Source: a virus. Taken from it: a stretch of 41,355 bases of DNA. The stretch lies in IMG/VR virus record IMGVR_UViG_3300025927_000014, positions 1 through 41,355 of that record, one strand, 5' to 3'. The notes beneath the pieces were generated by a model. The model was not told the origin of the DNA and did no database searches. It worked only from the letters and a program-made list of their open reading frames with translations. The first letter of the stretch is position 1. Every line of letters begins with the position of its first letter. Both the position numbers and the translations under genes were made by a program. Below, piece by piece: positions 33,132 through 39,540 of the stretch.

Positions 33132-33416
33132 ATGCCGATCACGGAGATCATTCCGCACGAGCCGATACTCACCCCGCGGCAGCGGAGCAACGGTCCCAGT
33201 ACGCCGATGGATGAGGCGATCCTGGAGTTCCTGTCGGACGGCCAGCCCCGCGAGTTGCGGGAGATCACGAAGGCCGTCGGCGGCACCACGCACAACGTGC
33301 ACGCCAGGACCCAGTCACTGGTCCGCAAAGGCCTGGTCACCTGGGCTCGGGTGCCCGGCGGCCCGATGCGCGGGCCAGGTGCATCGGTATACCGGCGGGC
33401 GTCGGGTGCGGACTGA
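33132..33416 (+). CDS. Winged-helix DNA-binding protein
   Basis: A 94-residue protein starting one base after the preceding gene's stop. Residues 25-85 form a winged helix: MDEAILEFLSDGQPRELREI, a recognition helix with THNVHARTQSLVRKGL, then wing VTWARVPGGP. The 'LsdGqp.tl.eIa...g....vh..l..L...GlV' pattern is typical of MarR/ArsR-like and Penicillinase-repressor-like winged helices. It overlaps the next ATG by one base. A regulator inside the late operon could control lysis or late transcription; the target is not visible. Confidence 0.65.
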   Translation: MPITEIIPHEPILTPRQRSNGPSTPMDEAILEFLSDGQPRELREITKAVGGTTHNVHARTQSLVRKGLVTWARVPGGPMRGPGASVYRRASGAD

Positions 33417-33955
33417 TGGATACCCCCGTACTACTACGACAGGTCCGCGATGGCGACACGGACATCCAGTTCCATGCTGCAGTGCTGAGTGCGACCACCA
33501 CGGAGCGGCCAGGGGCTCCGAGATGGACCGAACTGACGGTGTACCGACTCCCGGTGGGCGATGAGACAGAGGGTCCACGCGGGGTCTACGTCGTCAGTAA
33601 GGTCGGTCGCTCCACCGTGGCTCACGACCCGGCGTGCCCCCATGCCCGCCGCCATCAGATGGATGAGGTCGGGCGTGGCCCTTGGCCGGGTGAACGGGTG
33701 TCATGTCTGACCTGCCAGCCGAACGTTCTGGTGCTGGAGCCGGACACTTTGCTGGAGCGGACCCGTTACCGTGTGTTGCGGGCGCGCACACCAGCCGACC
33801 TGGCCAAGGTGCTCATGCAAGGGCGGCCGGGCGATCCAATGCCGGTGGCGATCACCGGCATTGTGGCCGAGACCATCCGGCAGGTCCGGCTGGCCGATGC
33901 CGACTTCGATCAATACTGTGCCGACACTCTCGAACCAGCTAGGAGCCACCGCTAA
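33416..33955 (+). CDS. Hypothetical protein with possible zinc site
   Basis: A 179-residue protein overlapping its neighbours by one base at each end. It has a beta-rich first half (LTVYRLPVGDE, GVYVVSKVGRSTVAH) and a cluster H70, C74, H76, H80, then C97-x-x-C100, which could bind a metal. The second half is helical (TLLERTRYRVLRARTPADLA). No known family is recognised. Its coupling to the winged-helix gene suggests they work together, possibly as a regulator and a partner. Confidence 0.55.
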   Translation: MDTPVLLRQVRDGDTDIQFHAAVLSATTTERPGAPRWTELTVYRLPVGDETEGPRGVYVVSKVGRSTVAHDPACPHARRHQMDEVGRGPWPGERVSCLTCQPNVLVLEPDTLLERTRYRVLRARTPADLAKVLMQGRPGDPMPVAITGIVAETIRQVRLADADFDQYCADTLEPARSHR

Positions 33956-34410
33956 TGGGTACGACACCGATCTTCGGCTTCCCCTGGCCCGAGCTAGCCA
34001 GCCAGGCTGATGGCCCGGCGGCCTTCCAGGCATTGGCCACGAAGCTGGAAACAACCATGGGGGCCTCTGCTCGCGTGTTCAGTCAGACCCTGGCGGGGCA
34101 CTCATGGGGGAGCGGGGTGCAGACGGACGCTTTGACCTCCGTGCCACTCGGGCGCCCGGTAAGCCTGACGGTGGCTGGGGTGATCCGAGTGAGTGGCGCC
34201 AGTAACTTCGCGGTGATCGAGGTTTATGACGGCGTCGTCGGCGTGACCACTCAATGGCCGGTGGTCGGCGCGACCATCGGGTTCAATTTGAGCTTCCATC
34301 GAGTGTTCAACAATATCCCGACCTTGAAGTACACCAACGCAGGTGCCGGTGGCGTGACGATCGATGACAACGTCGCAGTGCAGGGAGTCAGTTGGAACTG
34401 GCCCAGCTAG
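33955..34410 (+). CDS. Tail fibre-associated protein
   Basis: A 151-residue protein starting one base inside the previous stop. It begins MGTTPIFGFPWPELASQADG and has a short helix with FQALATKLE; this opening is common to small phage tail proteins that share the N-terminus of larger fibres. The rest (residues 45-150) is a beta domain with GVIRVSGASNFAVIEVYDG. It may trimerise via the N-terminal helix. The exact role is unknown. Confidence 0.6.
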   Translation: MGTTPIFGFPWPELASQADGPAAFQALATKLETTMGASARVFSQTLAGHSWGSGVQTDALTSVPLGRPVSLTVAGVIRVSGASNFAVIEVYDGVVGVTTQWPVVGATIGFNLSFHRVFNNIPTLKYTNAGAGGVTIDDNVAVQGVSWNWPS

Positions 34411-34414
34411 GGAA

Positions 34415-34435
34415 TACTGCAGGTAGCAGGCAGTA
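34415..34435. other. Short inverted repeat after tail genes
   Basis: TACTGC at 34415-34420 pairs with GCAGTA at 34430-34435 around a nine-base spacer. It lies five bases after the stop of the last tail gene and lacks a T run, so it is a weak candidate for an RNA hairpin. The rest of 34411-34486 shows nothing else. Confidence 0.3.
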
Positions 34436-34486
34436 CCCAATGCAACCTCCACTAGCCGGGAGTGGGTGAGCCGCCCGGAGCCGGAT

Positions 34487-34546
34487 ATGAACGGTGCATG
34501 GACCCCCACCCGCTATGACGCCGGGGGGGCCGGTGGCGACTCTTGA
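34487..34546 (+). CDS. Possible 19-aa leader ORF
   Basis: A very short ORF (MNGAWTPTRYDAGGAGGDS) with a GGAG ribosome site seven bases upstream. Its stop TGA overlaps the ATG at 34546 of the next gene, so it may be a coupling leader for the membrane protein. Small size makes it uncertain. Confidence 0.3.
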   Translation: MNGAWTPTRYDAGGAGGDS

Positions 34547-34833
34547 TGGCACGACGATGGCCGACATTCAACGAAGTGCGCACAGCACTGCTGTTCGGAG
34601 GGGGCCTTGCGGGGGTTGGTTATGTGACGTTGATCGATCAGACCGATCGACCAACCTTGTTGATCCTGTTCGGTGCGATGATGGGTCTACCCCTGTTCCT
34701 GCGGTCGGACGAGAAGCACCCGCCGCCGGAGATCCAGATCCCACCGCCGCAGGTTCTCACACCCGGCACCCAGTCCAGCTCGCCGACGCCGCCGGGTCGG
34801 CCCACGACCCCCCCGGTAGGTGGTCCGCCATGA
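34546..34833 (+). CDS. Small membrane protein with two transmembrane segments
   Basis: A 95-residue protein. ATG at 34546 is chosen because it sits in a TGATG overlap with the short leader; TTG at 34543 is an alternative that adds one residue. Two hydrophobic segments are visible (ALLFGGGLAGVGYVTLI and TLLILFGAMMGLPLFL), separated by a short charged loop. The last 40 residues are Pro/Thr/Ser-rich and probably cytoplasmic or extended. Location at the start of the lysis region suggests a holin or lysis regulator. Confidence 0.6.
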   Translation: MARRWPTFNEVRTALLFGGGLAGVGYVTLIDQTDRPTLLILFGAMMGLPLFLRSDEKHPPPEIQIPPPQVLTPGTQSSSPTPPGRPTTPPVGGPP

Positions 34834-35114
34834 CCGTTCGCCATCAGGCACACCGCGCATGTGTCGTTGTCCGCACGTATCCGGTGACGGCGTTTTTCAT
34901 CCTCACCTGCGCCACACTCGCCGCCGGTATCGACGCCAACCTGTACGCGCTGGTTCCGATCCTCGCCGTGTCCCTCGTCGTCACCATGCATGTGGTTCGG
35001 CGGATGTGGTCGCCGCCCATCGTGATCGCGATCCAGCCCGACCGCGGTCAGGTCATCCTGCCCACCCAGTCGCGGGCACCGAGCATAGAGAGGCATCGGC
35101 ATGCCCGACACTGA
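34830..35114 (+). CDS. Small membrane protein, possible holin
   Basis: A 94-residue protein with ATG in an ATGA overlap with the previous gene. It has a basic N-terminus, two hydrophobic segments (PVTAFFILTCATLAAGI and YALVPILAVSLVVTMHVV) and a basic tail. This arrangement fits class II holins. The larger frame starting at 34494 overlaps two genes and is rejected. The 3' end overlaps the next gene by 14 bases. Confidence 0.55.
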   Translation: MTVRHQAHRACVVVRTYPVTAFFILTCATLAAGIDANLYALVPILAVSLVVTMHVVRRMWSPPIVIAIQPDRGQVILPTQSRAPSIERHRHARH

Positions 35115-35562
35115 GAACCCTCCCGGCGACCCGGTCCTCGGGGAGGCTGTGATCGCGGACAAGGCACTCGGTGAGGCCACGCGGCACGCGGAACCCACCG
35201 AGGACGACCTCGCGGCGTTCCGTCGGGAGTACTACGACCGACACGAACGGACGCTGATCGCGGAACAGCGGGGCGTCCGGCGGGACCGGCAACTGGGCTT
35301 CGTCTTCGCCCTCCTTGTTGCTGCGTTCGTCCTCCTCGCGTATCGGGTAGAAACGACTGACGACCGGCTCCGGGACGGGTTCTATGACGCCTGCGTCGGC
35401 CGGAACGAGCAGTCCGCCTCGATCAACCAGGTCCGGCAGGTGTTCATCGACCGGATTGCGCAAGGCGCCGGTGGGCAGACCGCCGAAGGGAAGGTCGCGA
35501 TAGCACAACTGCAGGCGTTCCTGGACCCACTGGAGGACTGCGGACAGGATCCGCGACTATGA
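35101..35562 (+). CDS. Membrane protein, one transmembrane segment (paralogue of 35559)
   Basis: A 153-residue protein with an acidic N-terminal region, a charged helix (YYDRHERTLIAEQRGVRRDRQ), one transmembrane segment (LGFVFALLVAAFVLLAY) and a C-terminal outer domain with two cysteines (YDACVGRNEQ, EDCGQDPRL). The Cys pattern and topology match the next protein. It could be a spanin-like or lysis-accessory protein acting across the envelope. Confidence 0.6.
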   Translation: MPDTENPPGDPVLGEAVIADKALGEATRHAEPTEDDLAAFRREYYDRHERTLIAEQRGVRRDRQLGFVFALLVAAFVLLAYRVETTDDRLRDGFYDACVGRNEQSASINQVRQVFIDRIAQGAGGQTAEGKVAIAQLQAFLDPLEDCGQDPRL

Positions 35563-35876
35563 GCCGCCGCAGTGAGGCCGAGGACACCATGCCGATGTCT
35601 CACCCTGATCATCCGACCAGGGTGCAGCGGCGGGAGCGGGTGGAGCGCCACCTGAAGATCCTCAAACGGCAGATGGCGTTCCTGTTCGCGCTCATCGTGT
35701 TCGCGATGGTGGTGCTGTCGCTCTTTCAGCAGGCAAATGCCAACCGGATCGAGTACGACCGGTACGACCTGTGCGTGATCCGCCAACAGGAGATCATGGC
35801 GTACAACGCACAGAACGTCGGGGTCGTCCCGCCGTTCCCGATCGCCTCCTGCGGCCACGACCCAAGGACCGACTGA
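35559..35876 (+). CDS. Membrane protein, one transmembrane segment (paralogue of 35101)
   Basis: A 105-residue protein with a basic helical N-terminus (VQRRERVERHLKILKRQ), one transmembrane segment (MAFLFALIVFAMVVLSLF) and an outer domain with two cysteines (YDLCVIRQQE, ASCGHDPRTD). The same features as in the previous protein, in the same order, suggest gene duplication. It starts in an ATGA overlap and ends in a TGATG overlap. Role in lysis is inferred from context. Confidence 0.6.
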   Translation: MSRRSEAEDTMPMSHPDHPTRVQRRERVERHLKILKRQMAFLFALIVFAMVVLSLFQQANANRIEYDRYDLCVIRQQEIMAYNAQNVGVVPPFPIASCGHDPRTD

Positions 35877-36160
35877 TGAAGCTGTGGCCGCCGGAGCTGA
35901 GCCCGCTCCTGATGCGGCGGGTCAACGGGTTCTGCGTGGTTCTGTTCCTGGCCCTGACGGTGATCCAGAACTTCACATCCTGGGCCGAGTCCGTCGTCTA
36001 CGTCTCCAACCTGTCCACGGTGGCGCTCGTGCTGTCCAGCCTGGGTGCATGGCAGGCCAGTCGTGTCGAGGTGAACATGGACGACGCCGACGTGCCCAGT
36101 GAGGTCGTGCAGGCGATCGTGGAGAAGACGGAGATCAACCCCGACCCGAGCGAGGCGTGA
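35876..36160 (+). CDS. Small membrane protein, two transmembrane segments
   Basis: A 94-residue protein starting in a TGATG overlap. Two hydrophobic segments (FCVVLFLALTVIQNF and NLSTVALVLSSLGAWQA) are followed by an acidic C-terminus (VEVNMDDADVPSEVV). Two-segment topology and position among lysis genes make it another holin candidate. The longer frame from 35771 is rejected because it overlaps the previous gene. Confidence 0.6.
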   Translation: MKLWPPELSPLLMRRVNGFCVVLFLALTVIQNFTSWAESVVYVSNLSTVALVLSSLGAWQASRVEVNMDDADVPSEVVQAIVEKTEINPDPSEA

Positions 36161-36564
36161 TGGACTACCCGATCCGAGCCCGGTTCCAGTCGTCCATCGC
36201 GGTCGATGGCGACACCATCCGCACTGAGCTGGTGGATCTCGGCTATCACCAGGCGGCTTACCGCAAGATCGAGTACCGGCTATTCGGCCTGGATGCTCCG
36301 GAGTCGAACAGGCCCAAGTCCCGCAAGCAGGGCCTGGCGGCGAAGGCGTTCACCGACGCCTGGATCACCGAGCACCTACATGGCGGGAAGTGGTTGTTCG
36401 CTGAGACCCGGAAGGTGCCGGGGCCTGACGGCATGCTCACGCTCAACGACTCGTTCGGCCGGTACGTCGCGACCATCCTCTGCTACGAGCACCCTGACGA
36501 CCATCCCAGCCTGAACCAGGCCCTGCTGGACGCAGGGCTCGCCGTCGTGAAGCACTACACATGA
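36160..36564 (+). CDS. Staphylococcal-nuclease-like (SNase/thermonuclease) protein
   Basis: A 134-residue protein with ATG in a TGATG overlap; GTG at 36157 would add one residue. It matches the SNase fold: VDGDT with D18, YRLFGLDAPE with R40, D45 and E48, and SFGRYVATI with R101, which correspond to the metal ligands and catalytic residues of staphylococcal nuclease. The second metal-site Thr is replaced by Ala. It ends with a helix 'SLNQALLDAGLAVVKHYT' typical of the family. There is no signal peptide. Possible roles are host DNA or RNA degradation or nucleotide scavenging late in infection. Confidence 0.8.
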   Translation: MDYPIRARFQSSIAVDGDTIRTELVDLGYHQAAYRKIEYRLFGLDAPESNRPKSRKQGLAAKAFTDAWITEHLHGGKWLFAETRKVPGPDGMLTLNDSFGRYVATILCYEHPDDHPSLNQALLDAGLAVVKHYT

Positions 36565-36746
36565 CCGGGCATGTGTACCTGTCGACGGCCTGCTGGCACG
36601 CCGGAAAGACGAAGGACCAGGAGATAGCCGCGGCGTTCCACCTGCGGTGCCGTCTCTCGTGCAAGTACTGCGAGGCGCCATGCCACTGCGTCTGCCATGT
36701 TCCGGCCCGGCGAGAATCCCTGACGACTCCACCAAGAGTGACGTAG
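36561..36746 (+). CDS. Small Cys/His-rich protein
   Basis: A 61-residue protein in an ATGA overlap with the nuclease gene. Cysteines at 11, 30, 34, 37, 41, 43 and 45 and histidines at 13, 27, 42 and 46 form a dense cluster (HLRCRLSCKYCEAPCHCVCH), indicating one or two zinc sites. Such short Cys-rich proteins are found in actinophage late regions with no assigned function. Coupling to the nuclease suggests joint expression. Confidence 0.6.
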   Translation: MTGHVYLSTACWHAGKTKDQEIAAAFHLRCRLSCKYCEAPCHCVCHVPARRESLTTPPRVT

Positions 36747-36749
36747 CAT
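36720..36749 (+). promoter_or_regulatory. Possible promoter before the endolysin genes
   Basis: CTGACG at 36720-36725 and TAGCAT at 36744-36749 are 18 bases apart, close to an actinobacterial housekeeping promoter. It would serve the gene at 36790 and the endolysin. The -35 box overlaps the end of the Cys-rich gene and the match is modest. Confidence 0.25.
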
Positions 36750-36789
36750 CAGGCCAAAGGTCACGCAGAGTAACCCTCGGGAGTCAACA

Positions 36790-36972
36790 GTGACGAACAT
36801 CCTGCCGCCGGAAGTGTCGGCAGCCATTCGGGAGGAACTCGTTCCCGGCTATGAGACCGACCCGGATGCGGTTGGCGCCAACCGCGTGGTGGACCCCGAC
36901 CTGGCCGATGACCGCGACTGGACCGAAGTGCACGACCTGAGTGCCAACGAGGCCGCGGAGTTGACCCGGTGA
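36790..36972 (+). CDS. Small acidic hypothetical protein, 60 aa
   Basis: A 60-residue GTG-start protein (MTNILPPEVSAAIREELVPG) that is strongly acidic and probably helical, ending in DLSANEAAELTR. Its stop overlaps the GTG of the endolysin gene by four bases. A CGGGAG site lies eight bases before the start. No family is recognised; it might be a small partner of the endolysin. Confidence 0.55.
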   Translation: MTNILPPEVSAAIREELVPGYETDPDAVGANRVVDPDLADDRDWTEVHDLSANEAAELTR

Positions 36973-37967
36973 TCCTGCCCAGCGGGGCGTCGACCACCGA
37001 CTACAGCCGCCTGGCCAACTCTCGGGGATGGGGGTCTGGTTGGCCCGCATGTGGTGGTATGGCGGGCAAGATCGTCAAGATCAACCTGACGCGGTCAGGA
37101 ACCAGTATCGCCGGTGGGGTGCATCGGGACATCGCAGAGTTGTTCCTGCTGATCGGCAACGAGATCGAGCGGCGTGGTTACATGTTCCACCCCGGCTGGT
37201 GCTGGGGAGCGGAATGCAGGGCCATCTCGGGGTCGAACACACCGAGCAACCATTCCTGGGGGCTCGCGGTTGACATCAATGCTCCGAATAACCCATATAC
37301 CAGCTCGGGTCAGCATGACATTCCAGAGTGGGCGTTCGCACTGTTCCGTTCCTATGGATTCGGTTGCGGCGCCGATTATTCCGGCAAGAAAGACTGGATG
37401 CATGTCGAGGCAATGGGTACGCCATCCGACATGGCAGCGATGACCGCACTGGCACGAAGGAATATCGGTGGCGGCGGAGTCGTCATCACCCCACCCCCAA
37501 TCGACCCCAACACAGACGAGGATGCGTGGCTGACCGTGGGCGCGAAAGAGGACATCATCCGGGAGATCCGGTACGGCAACGACAAGGTGATGGAGGGCAA
37601 GGGCGGCGAGCCCCCGGACCACAACATCGCACAGGTCAAGGCCGCCGTGGCGGAGCTGACCAACATCGTCAAGGGCATGTATAACACCATGGTCGCCCCA
37701 CAGTTCCAGGGCCAGGGTGCACATGGCTATCGTGACGAAACCGCTTGGGCGACGGACATGGTCATTGTCCCGAAGCTGGACGCGATCCTCGCGGCATTGG
37801 GCACCGCGCCGCCTGCGGCGCCGACGACTCATACCGTCGTGTCGGGGGATACCCTGTCCGGCATCGCCGCGAAGTACGGGCACACCACGGCAGAGTTGCA
37901 GCAGTGGAACAACATTGCCGACCCGAACTCCATCCAGGTTGGGCAGGTCATCAAGCTCACCCCTTAG
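36969..37967 (+). CDS. Endolysin: M15 peptidase with LysM domain
   Basis: A 332-residue GTG-start protein. Residues 50-150 form an M15/VanY-type peptidase: NTPSNHSWGLAVDINAP with zinc ligands H95 and D102, and DWMHVEAM with H145 and the E147 region. A linker with Gly and Pro and a helical stretch (about 160-280) leads to a LysM at 289-331 (VVSGDTLSGIAAKYGHTTAE, then VGQVIKLTP) that binds peptidoglycan. It cleaves peptide crosslinks in the host cell wall. No signal peptide is present, so release must depend on a holin, of which several candidates lie upstream. Confidence 0.85.
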   Translation: MILPSGASTTDYSRLANSRGWGSGWPACGGMAGKIVKINLTRSGTSIAGGVHRDIAELFLLIGNEIERRGYMFHPGWCWGAECRAISGSNTPSNHSWGLAVDINAPNNPYTSSGQHDIPEWAFALFRSYGFGCGADYSGKKDWMHVEAMGTPSDMAAMTALARRNIGGGGVVITPPPIDPNTDEDAWLTVGAKEDIIREIRYGNDKVMEGKGGEPPDHNIAQVKAAVAELTNIVKGMYNTMVAPQFQGQGAHGYRDETAWATDMVIVPKLDAILAALGTAPPAAPTTHTVVSGDTLSGIAAKYGHTTAELQQWNNIADPNSIQVGQVIKLTP

Positions 37968-37975
37968 TAGGCCCG

Positions 37976-38497
37976 GTGGGAGATAAGCGCGACGGCTACC
38001 GGGCCAGCGTCGACAGAGCTGTAGAGGATTTCGGGGTCACTCGCAAGTGGTCCACCACGCAGATCCGCAAGGCCAAGCGGGTCACATATCGAACAATTTG
38101 GGCCGAGTCGGACTGGCGAAACCTCGCGAATAGATCAGTACCCGAGTCGATCAACATCGTTCCAAACGACGGCTACGGCAGGGATCTCGACTCGACGGGC
38201 CTGTATCAGCAGCGGGCGAGGTGGTGGGGCTCGGTCGCTGGTTCCATGGATCCGTACACCGCCACCACTCGGTTCCTGGAGCGCATGCTGACCAACTCGC
38301 CGGACTGGCTCACGGTCAATGAGTCGACCACGGCGCAGCGTGTCCAGCAGTCTCAGTTTGACGGCATCAAGATCAACCCGGCCACCGGGAAGCCGTATCC
38401 GTTCGCCCAGAATTACCAGGACCGGCAGGCCCAGACCGACGCGCTGGATGCCGACCTACTGTTCTTCCAGCACGGCGGCAAAGTGCCCGGTGCGTGA
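37976..38497 (+). CDS. Transglycosylase-like lysin
   Basis: A 173-residue protein. GTG at 37976 is taken as start; the longer frame overlaps the endolysin and is not credible. No strong ribosome site is visible. The core has TIWAESDWRNLANRSVPES with E44 followed by Ser as in SLT transglycosylases, STGLYQQRARWWGSV, and a later ATTRFLERML helix. This is the SLT-like lysozyme fold that cuts the glycan strand. It would complement the peptidase encoded just before it. No binding domain is fused. Confidence 0.7.
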   Translation: MGDKRDGYRASVDRAVEDFGVTRKWSTTQIRKAKRVTYRTIWAESDWRNLANRSVPESINIVPNDGYGRDLDSTGLYQQRARWWGSVAGSMDPYTATTRFLERMLTNSPDWLTVNESTTAQRVQQSQFDGIKINPATGKPYPFAQNYQDRQAQTDALDADLLFFQHGGKVPGA

Positions 38498-38568
38498 TCA
38501 CTCGACTACCGGTACGGTTTGATCAAGCGTCCGGAGGGTACTGGCTTGGGTAACGCAGGGAGAACCTG
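38498..38568 (+). promoter_or_regulatory. Gap before the coiled-coil gene
   Basis: A 71-base non-coding stretch with a GGGAGAAC ribosome site just before ATG 38569. TTGATC at 38519-38524 resembles a -35 box, but no matching -10 is seen. Nothing else stands out. Confidence 0.25.
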
Positions 38569-39210
38569 ATGGCAGCAGGCAACATCTCGATCACGGTCGA
38601 CGGCGTCGGTCCGATGGTTGAGACACTCAATGCGGTGGCGGCACAGCTTGCCACCCTGACAATGAAGGTGGACCAGCTCATGACCAGTGCAGCCGACCAG
38701 GCAGCAGCAATCAGCTCCTCGCTGGAGAACGTCCGCGGCGACATCGCCAATCTCCAGTCCAGCGCCAGCGACGCGCAGGCGGCCAGCACGGCGGCCATCA
38801 CCGACCTGCAGAACAAGCTGGACGCGGCCCTGGCTGATCAGTCCGCCGAGGTCCAGCGCCAGGTCCAGGAGGCTGTTGCCGCGGCCAATGCCGAGATCAG
38901 TGCCCAGTTCGCCGCAGTGGTCCAGCAGGCTCAGGATGTCGCGAACATCGTGCCGGACGCGACCACCCCGACCGAACCGGCGCCGCCGACCGAGCCCACG
39001 CCGGAGGAGCCCACACCGCCGGTGGACCTGCCGCCGAACCCCACCCCGGAGCCGACGCCGGAACCGCCGGTTGAGCAGCCCACCGAGCCGCCCACCGAAT
39101 CGACCCCGGACAACCCCCCGACCGAGCCGGTTCCCGACAACCCCACTCCCGACAATCCCCCGACCGAGCCCACGCCGGACAACCCTCCGCCCGGTGAAGT
39201 CAACGTCTGA
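38569..39210 (+). CDS. Coiled-coil protein with Pro/Thr/Glu/Asn tail
   Basis: A 213-residue protein in two parts. Residues 12-125 form a long helical coiled coil rich in Ala and Gln (MVETLNAVAAQLATLTMKVD, then AEVQRQVQEAVAAANAEISA). Residues 128-213 are a low-complexity tail of PTEP and PDNPPTEP repeats. There is no signal peptide or membrane segment. It is the last plus-strand gene before the terminator, 71 bases after the lysin. It could be a minor fibre, a spanin-like periplasm-spanning protein or a virion accessory protein; none is proven. Confidence 0.6.
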   Translation: MAAGNISITVDGVGPMVETLNAVAAQLATLTMKVDQLMTSAADQAAAISSSLENVRGDIANLQSSASDAQAASTAAITDLQNKLDAALADQSAEVQRQVQEAVAAANAEISAQFAAVVQQAQDVANIVPDATTPTEPAPPTEPTPEEPTPPVDLPPNPTPEPTPEPPVEQPTEPPTESTPDNPPTEPVPDNPTPDNPPTEPTPDNPPPGEVNV

Positions 39211-39222
39211 CAGACGCTGCCC

Positions 39223-39264
39223 GAGAGCCCCGTTCCTGCACTCGCAGGGGCGGGGCTCTCTTTT
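39223..39264 (+). terminator. Intrinsic terminator of the late operon
   Basis: A perfect 10-bp stem (GAGAGCCCCG at 39223-39232, CGGGGCTCTC at 39251-39260) with a second internal stem (CCTGC at 39235-39239, GCAGG at 39244-39248) is followed by TTTT. It lies between two convergent transcription units. The T run favours the plus strand; on the minus strand the same hairpin overlaps the last codons only marginally. Confidence 0.85.
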
Positions 39265-39463
39265 ACTCCGCGTCAGCGTCGGTGAACTGCCCGGTCAACG
39301 GCCGGGTCAGCCCGTTCCGCTCGGCATGCACCCAGGCCGACTCTTCGTCATCGAAGCATGCAGCGATCTGGACCGGCGTCTTCCCGTCCTCGCTATAGTC
39401 GACGCACCACTGGCCGTCCGGCTGTGACTGCCGGACCTGGAATGCGATGAGATTGTCGGGCAC
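39263..39463 (-). CDS. Small hypothetical protein, 66 aa
   Basis: A 66-residue GTG-start protein on the minus strand (MPDNLIAFQVRQSQPDGQWC). The sequence suggests a small beta-alpha fold with VDYSEDGKTPVQIAACFDD and an acidic C-terminus. Its start overlaps the stop of the micro-ORF upstream by one base and its stop reaches into the terminator. It is the last gene of the VWA operon. No family is recognised. Confidence 0.6.
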   Translation of the reverse strand: MPDNLIAFQVRQSQPDGQWCVDYSEDGKTPVQIAACFDDEESAWVHAERNGLTRPLTGQFTDADAE

Positions 39464-39540
39464 TACCGCCTGCTTTCCATGAAGTGACTGATGATCGCCG
39501 ACTCCCGGATGTCGCAGACCAGATAGTCGGTGTGCGTCAT
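39463..39540 (-). CDS. Micro-ORF, 25 aa
   Basis: A 25-codon ORF (MTHTDYLVCDIRESAIISHF then MESRR). Its ATG overlaps the stop of the upstream gene (ATGA) and its TAG overlaps the next GTG by one base, so it exactly fills the space between two genes. Either it is a real small protein or a coupling element. Size prevents more certainty. Confidence 0.45.
   Translation of the reverse strand: MTHTDYLVCDIRESAIISHFMESRR

Noticed and set aside
37745-37975. Longer start for the transglycosylase-like lysin
   Set aside because: It would overlap the LysM part of the endolysin by more than 200 bases and contributes no domain.
38519-38560. Promoter before the coiled-coil gene
   Set aside because: A TTGATC box is present but no -10 lies at a workable distance.
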